The position numbers were made by a program, and so were the translations under genes. A model generated the notes under the pieces. That model was not told where the DNA came from, made no database searches, and worked only from the letters and a program-made list of their open reading frames with translations. Positions 62,448-64,000 of a DNA stretch of 64,000 bases are shown piece after piece (within the stretch, counting starts at the first letter, position 1; every line of letters begins with the position of its first letter). Source of the stretch: Zygotorulaspora mrakii (taxonomy: Eukaryota; Ascomycota; Saccharomycetes; Saccharomycetales; Saccharomycetaceae); contig NC_050719.1 in the NCBI RefSeq assembly GCF_013402915.1, forward strand, positions 620,001 to 684,000, in the 5' to 3' direction.

Positions 62448-63835
62448 AGGCAAATAGAATTCAAATTGAAGAAAAAGAGAATAATGGAGAAGAAACCGTA
62501 GACACTGAAATTGAAGTACCTGATGGCGGCTATGGATGGGTGGTATTACTGGCCGTTTTTTTATATAACTTTTGCACTTGGGGTGCTAATGCTGGATATG
62601 CTGTTTATTTAGCACATTATCTGGAACAAAATACGTTTCCAGGTGGTAATAAATTAGATTTTGCCGCCATTGGGGGATTATCTTACGGTGCAGGCTTACT
62701 ATTTTCTCCCCTAATCACCGTTTTATCCCATAAAACTAGCGTGCATTTTACCATTGCAATAGGTATCGTATTTCAGGGTGCAGGTCTCCTTTTGGCGGCA
62801 TTCTCCAAGAAGTTGCGGCAAATTTATTTAACACAGGGCCTTCTCATATCGCTGGGACTCGCATTTATTCTGATACCAAGCATTTCTTTACTCCCTCAAT
62901 GGTTTAGAACTAAGAGATCACTAGCAATGGGAATAGCCACTGGCGGTAGTGGCCTGGGTGGTATAATGTATAATTTGGCGATGCAAAGAATAATAGAAAA
63001 GAAGAGTGTCAAATGGGCCCTAATTGTGCAGTTTATACTGGGTACTACCCTCAGTTTCATAGCACTGCTATTGACAAGAACAAGGAGAGAAATTGTTTTA
63101 AAAAATTCGAAGGTCGAAGTACAGCTATTGGATAAACAGTTACTTATTAACCTTTGTCCATGGTTAATATATGGATGGGTATCAATGACTGTGTTAGGGT
63201 ACATCATTCTGCTGTACTCGTTATCTGCGTTCACCACAAGCTTGGGATACTCTTCGGAACAAGGCTCATACGTGTCCTGCATGGTTTCTGTTGGAAACGT
63301 TGTCGGGAGACCCATAATTGGTCACATTGCCGATAGATACGGTCCCATATCTATCGGCGTACTTGTACATCTCCTAGTGGCGATATTTGCCTGGGCCATG
63401 TGGATACCGTGCAGAAACTTAGCCACCGCAATTACCTTTGCACTAATCGAAGGTGCTCTGATGGGGACGTTGTGGCCGATCTTGGGCTCCGTCCTTGCGA
63501 GAGCCGTTGGCTTACGGAAGCTGGATGCAGCTTTCAGCACAATGTGGCTCTTTTTGGCGATATCTTCCATTCCAGCACCTGTTATAGGTCTGCAATTGAG
63601 GTCTAACGACCCGTCAGATCCCAATACCTACATCAATACTGCTTTGCTCGCAGGATTCGGATACTTTTGCGCCGCGATATTCCTTTGGTTACTAAGAGGC
63701 TACATCATCGCAAGAGATAACTCCATCAGTGATAGCAAGGCAGTGGATAAAGATGAATTGCATATAAAAGTATCGCCACTCGCTCTACTTGGGGGGCTAA
63801 TGACTGTAAAATCGACATCCCAAAGGGTCGTTTAA
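62423..63835 (+). CDS. MCH2: Monocarboxylate-porter-like MFS transporter, MCH2-type
   Basis: Plasma-membrane-type permease of the yeast MCH family (major facilitator superfamily, monocarboxylate porter homologues); the transported substrate is unknown. The 470 residues (473 in S. cerevisiae Mch2) begin with a polar 30-residue tail. The MCP signature EVPDGGYGWVVLLAVFLYNF follows, then 12 hydrophobic segments. Conserved blocks include GANAGYAVYLAHYLE, WFRTKRSLAMGIATGGSGLG and GYSSEQGSYVSCMVSVGNVV with the loop motif GRPIIGHIADRYG. MCH2 matches better than MCH4/5 or ESBP6 as I recall them. A second ATG 14 bases upstream opens an overlapping upstream ORF. Only 165 bp follow to the window end, with no further gene seen. 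Confidence 0.88.
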   Translation: MGRSSGDLKANRIQIEEKENNGEETVDTEIEVPDGGYGWVVLLAVFLYNFCTWGANAGYAVYLAHYLEQNTFPGGNKLDFAAIGGLSYGAGLLFSPLITVLSHKTSVHFTIAIGIVFQGAGLLLAAFSKKLRQIYLTQGLLISLGLAFILIPSISLLPQWFRTKRSLAMGIATGGSGLGGIMYNLAMQRIIEKKSVKWALIVQFILGTTLSFIALLLTRTRREIVLKNSKVEVQLLDKQLLINLCPWLIYGWVSMTVLGYIILLYSLSAFTTSLGYSSEQGSYVSCMVSVGNVVGRPIIGHIADRYGPISIGVLVHLLVAIFAWAMWIPCRNLATAITFALIEGALMGTLWPILGSVLARAVGLRKLDAAFSTMWLFLAISSIPAPVIGLQLRSNDPSDPNTYINTALLAGFGYFCAAIFLWLLRGYIIARDNSISDSKAVDKDELHIKVSPLALLGGLMTVKSTSQRVV

Positions 63836-64000
63836 CCGTAAGACTCTCAACTTAAGTAATCCGCTTAAATACAATGCTTCAAAGGCTTATCGATTGAAAG
63901 CCGCAAATAGATTATAGTTCGTAACCCGGACGAGGCATAATTATGTAAAAGTCATTTGTTTTTTGTTTTTCAGTGAGCGAACTCTAAAAAAGAGCCGCCG

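Overview
The window is nuclear DNA of a budding yeast of the family Saccharomycetaceae. The evidence is compact intron-poor genes, GTATGT/TACTAAC introns in exactly the genes where baker's yeast has them (RPL19, UBC4, ECM33), and nearly every protein aligning end to end with a Saccharomyces cerevisiae protein that I recognise. Gene order points to a species that did not undergo the whole-genome duplication. One continuous block interleaves genes that in S. cerevisiae are split between chromosome II right arm (YBR078-YBR086) and two sister regions (YBL027-YBL037 and YDR055-YDR060). There is one ADP/ATP carrier, one RPL19, one UBC4/5 and one ECM33/PST1. Zygosaccharomyces, Torulaspora, Lachancea or Kluyveromyces relatives would all fit; I cannot name the species.

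Layout. 1-17 kb: APL3 (endocytic AP-2), a YggS-type PLP protein, IST2 (ER-plasma membrane tether), POL12 (DNA polymerase alpha B subunit), STU1 (CLASP), a small YBR085C-A homologue and RIB1 (riboflavin synthesis). 17-29 kb: a 2.75-kb gap, HEK2, AAC/PET9, YBL029C-A, YBL029W and YBL028C homologues, and RPL19. 29-42 kb: MIS1 (mitochondrial C1-THF synthase), TEC1 with a 1.6-kb upstream region, MAK21, UBC4, and tRNA-Asp and tRNA-Arg. 44-59 kb: SPT7 (SAGA), the divergent ER pair YOS9/EMC10, SEC18 (NSF), TIF32/RPG1 (eIF3a) and ECM33. 59.5-64 kb: an amidase (AMD2 type) and an MCH2-type monocarboxylate permease, which are not neighbours of this block in S. cerevisiae and mark a synteny edge.

The genes are mostly housekeeping and not functionally linked, apart from YOS9/EMC10 (ER quality control and membrane insertion) and the growth-regulated ribosome genes MAK21, YBL028C and RPL19, which carry PAC/RRPE or Rap1 motifs. 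I see no CRISPR, phage or intact transposon and nothing I would call a new molecular machine. The best leads are non-coding. They are a five-copy TGAAAC array with exact 11-bp spacing (plus four dispersed copies) upstream of TEC1, an 11-bp-phased E-box triplet downstream of YBL029C-A, a tRNA-Arg/tRNA-Asp pair split by a spacer with four 19-bp repeats, and a leader hairpin plus overlapping upstream ORF at the MCH2-type gene.
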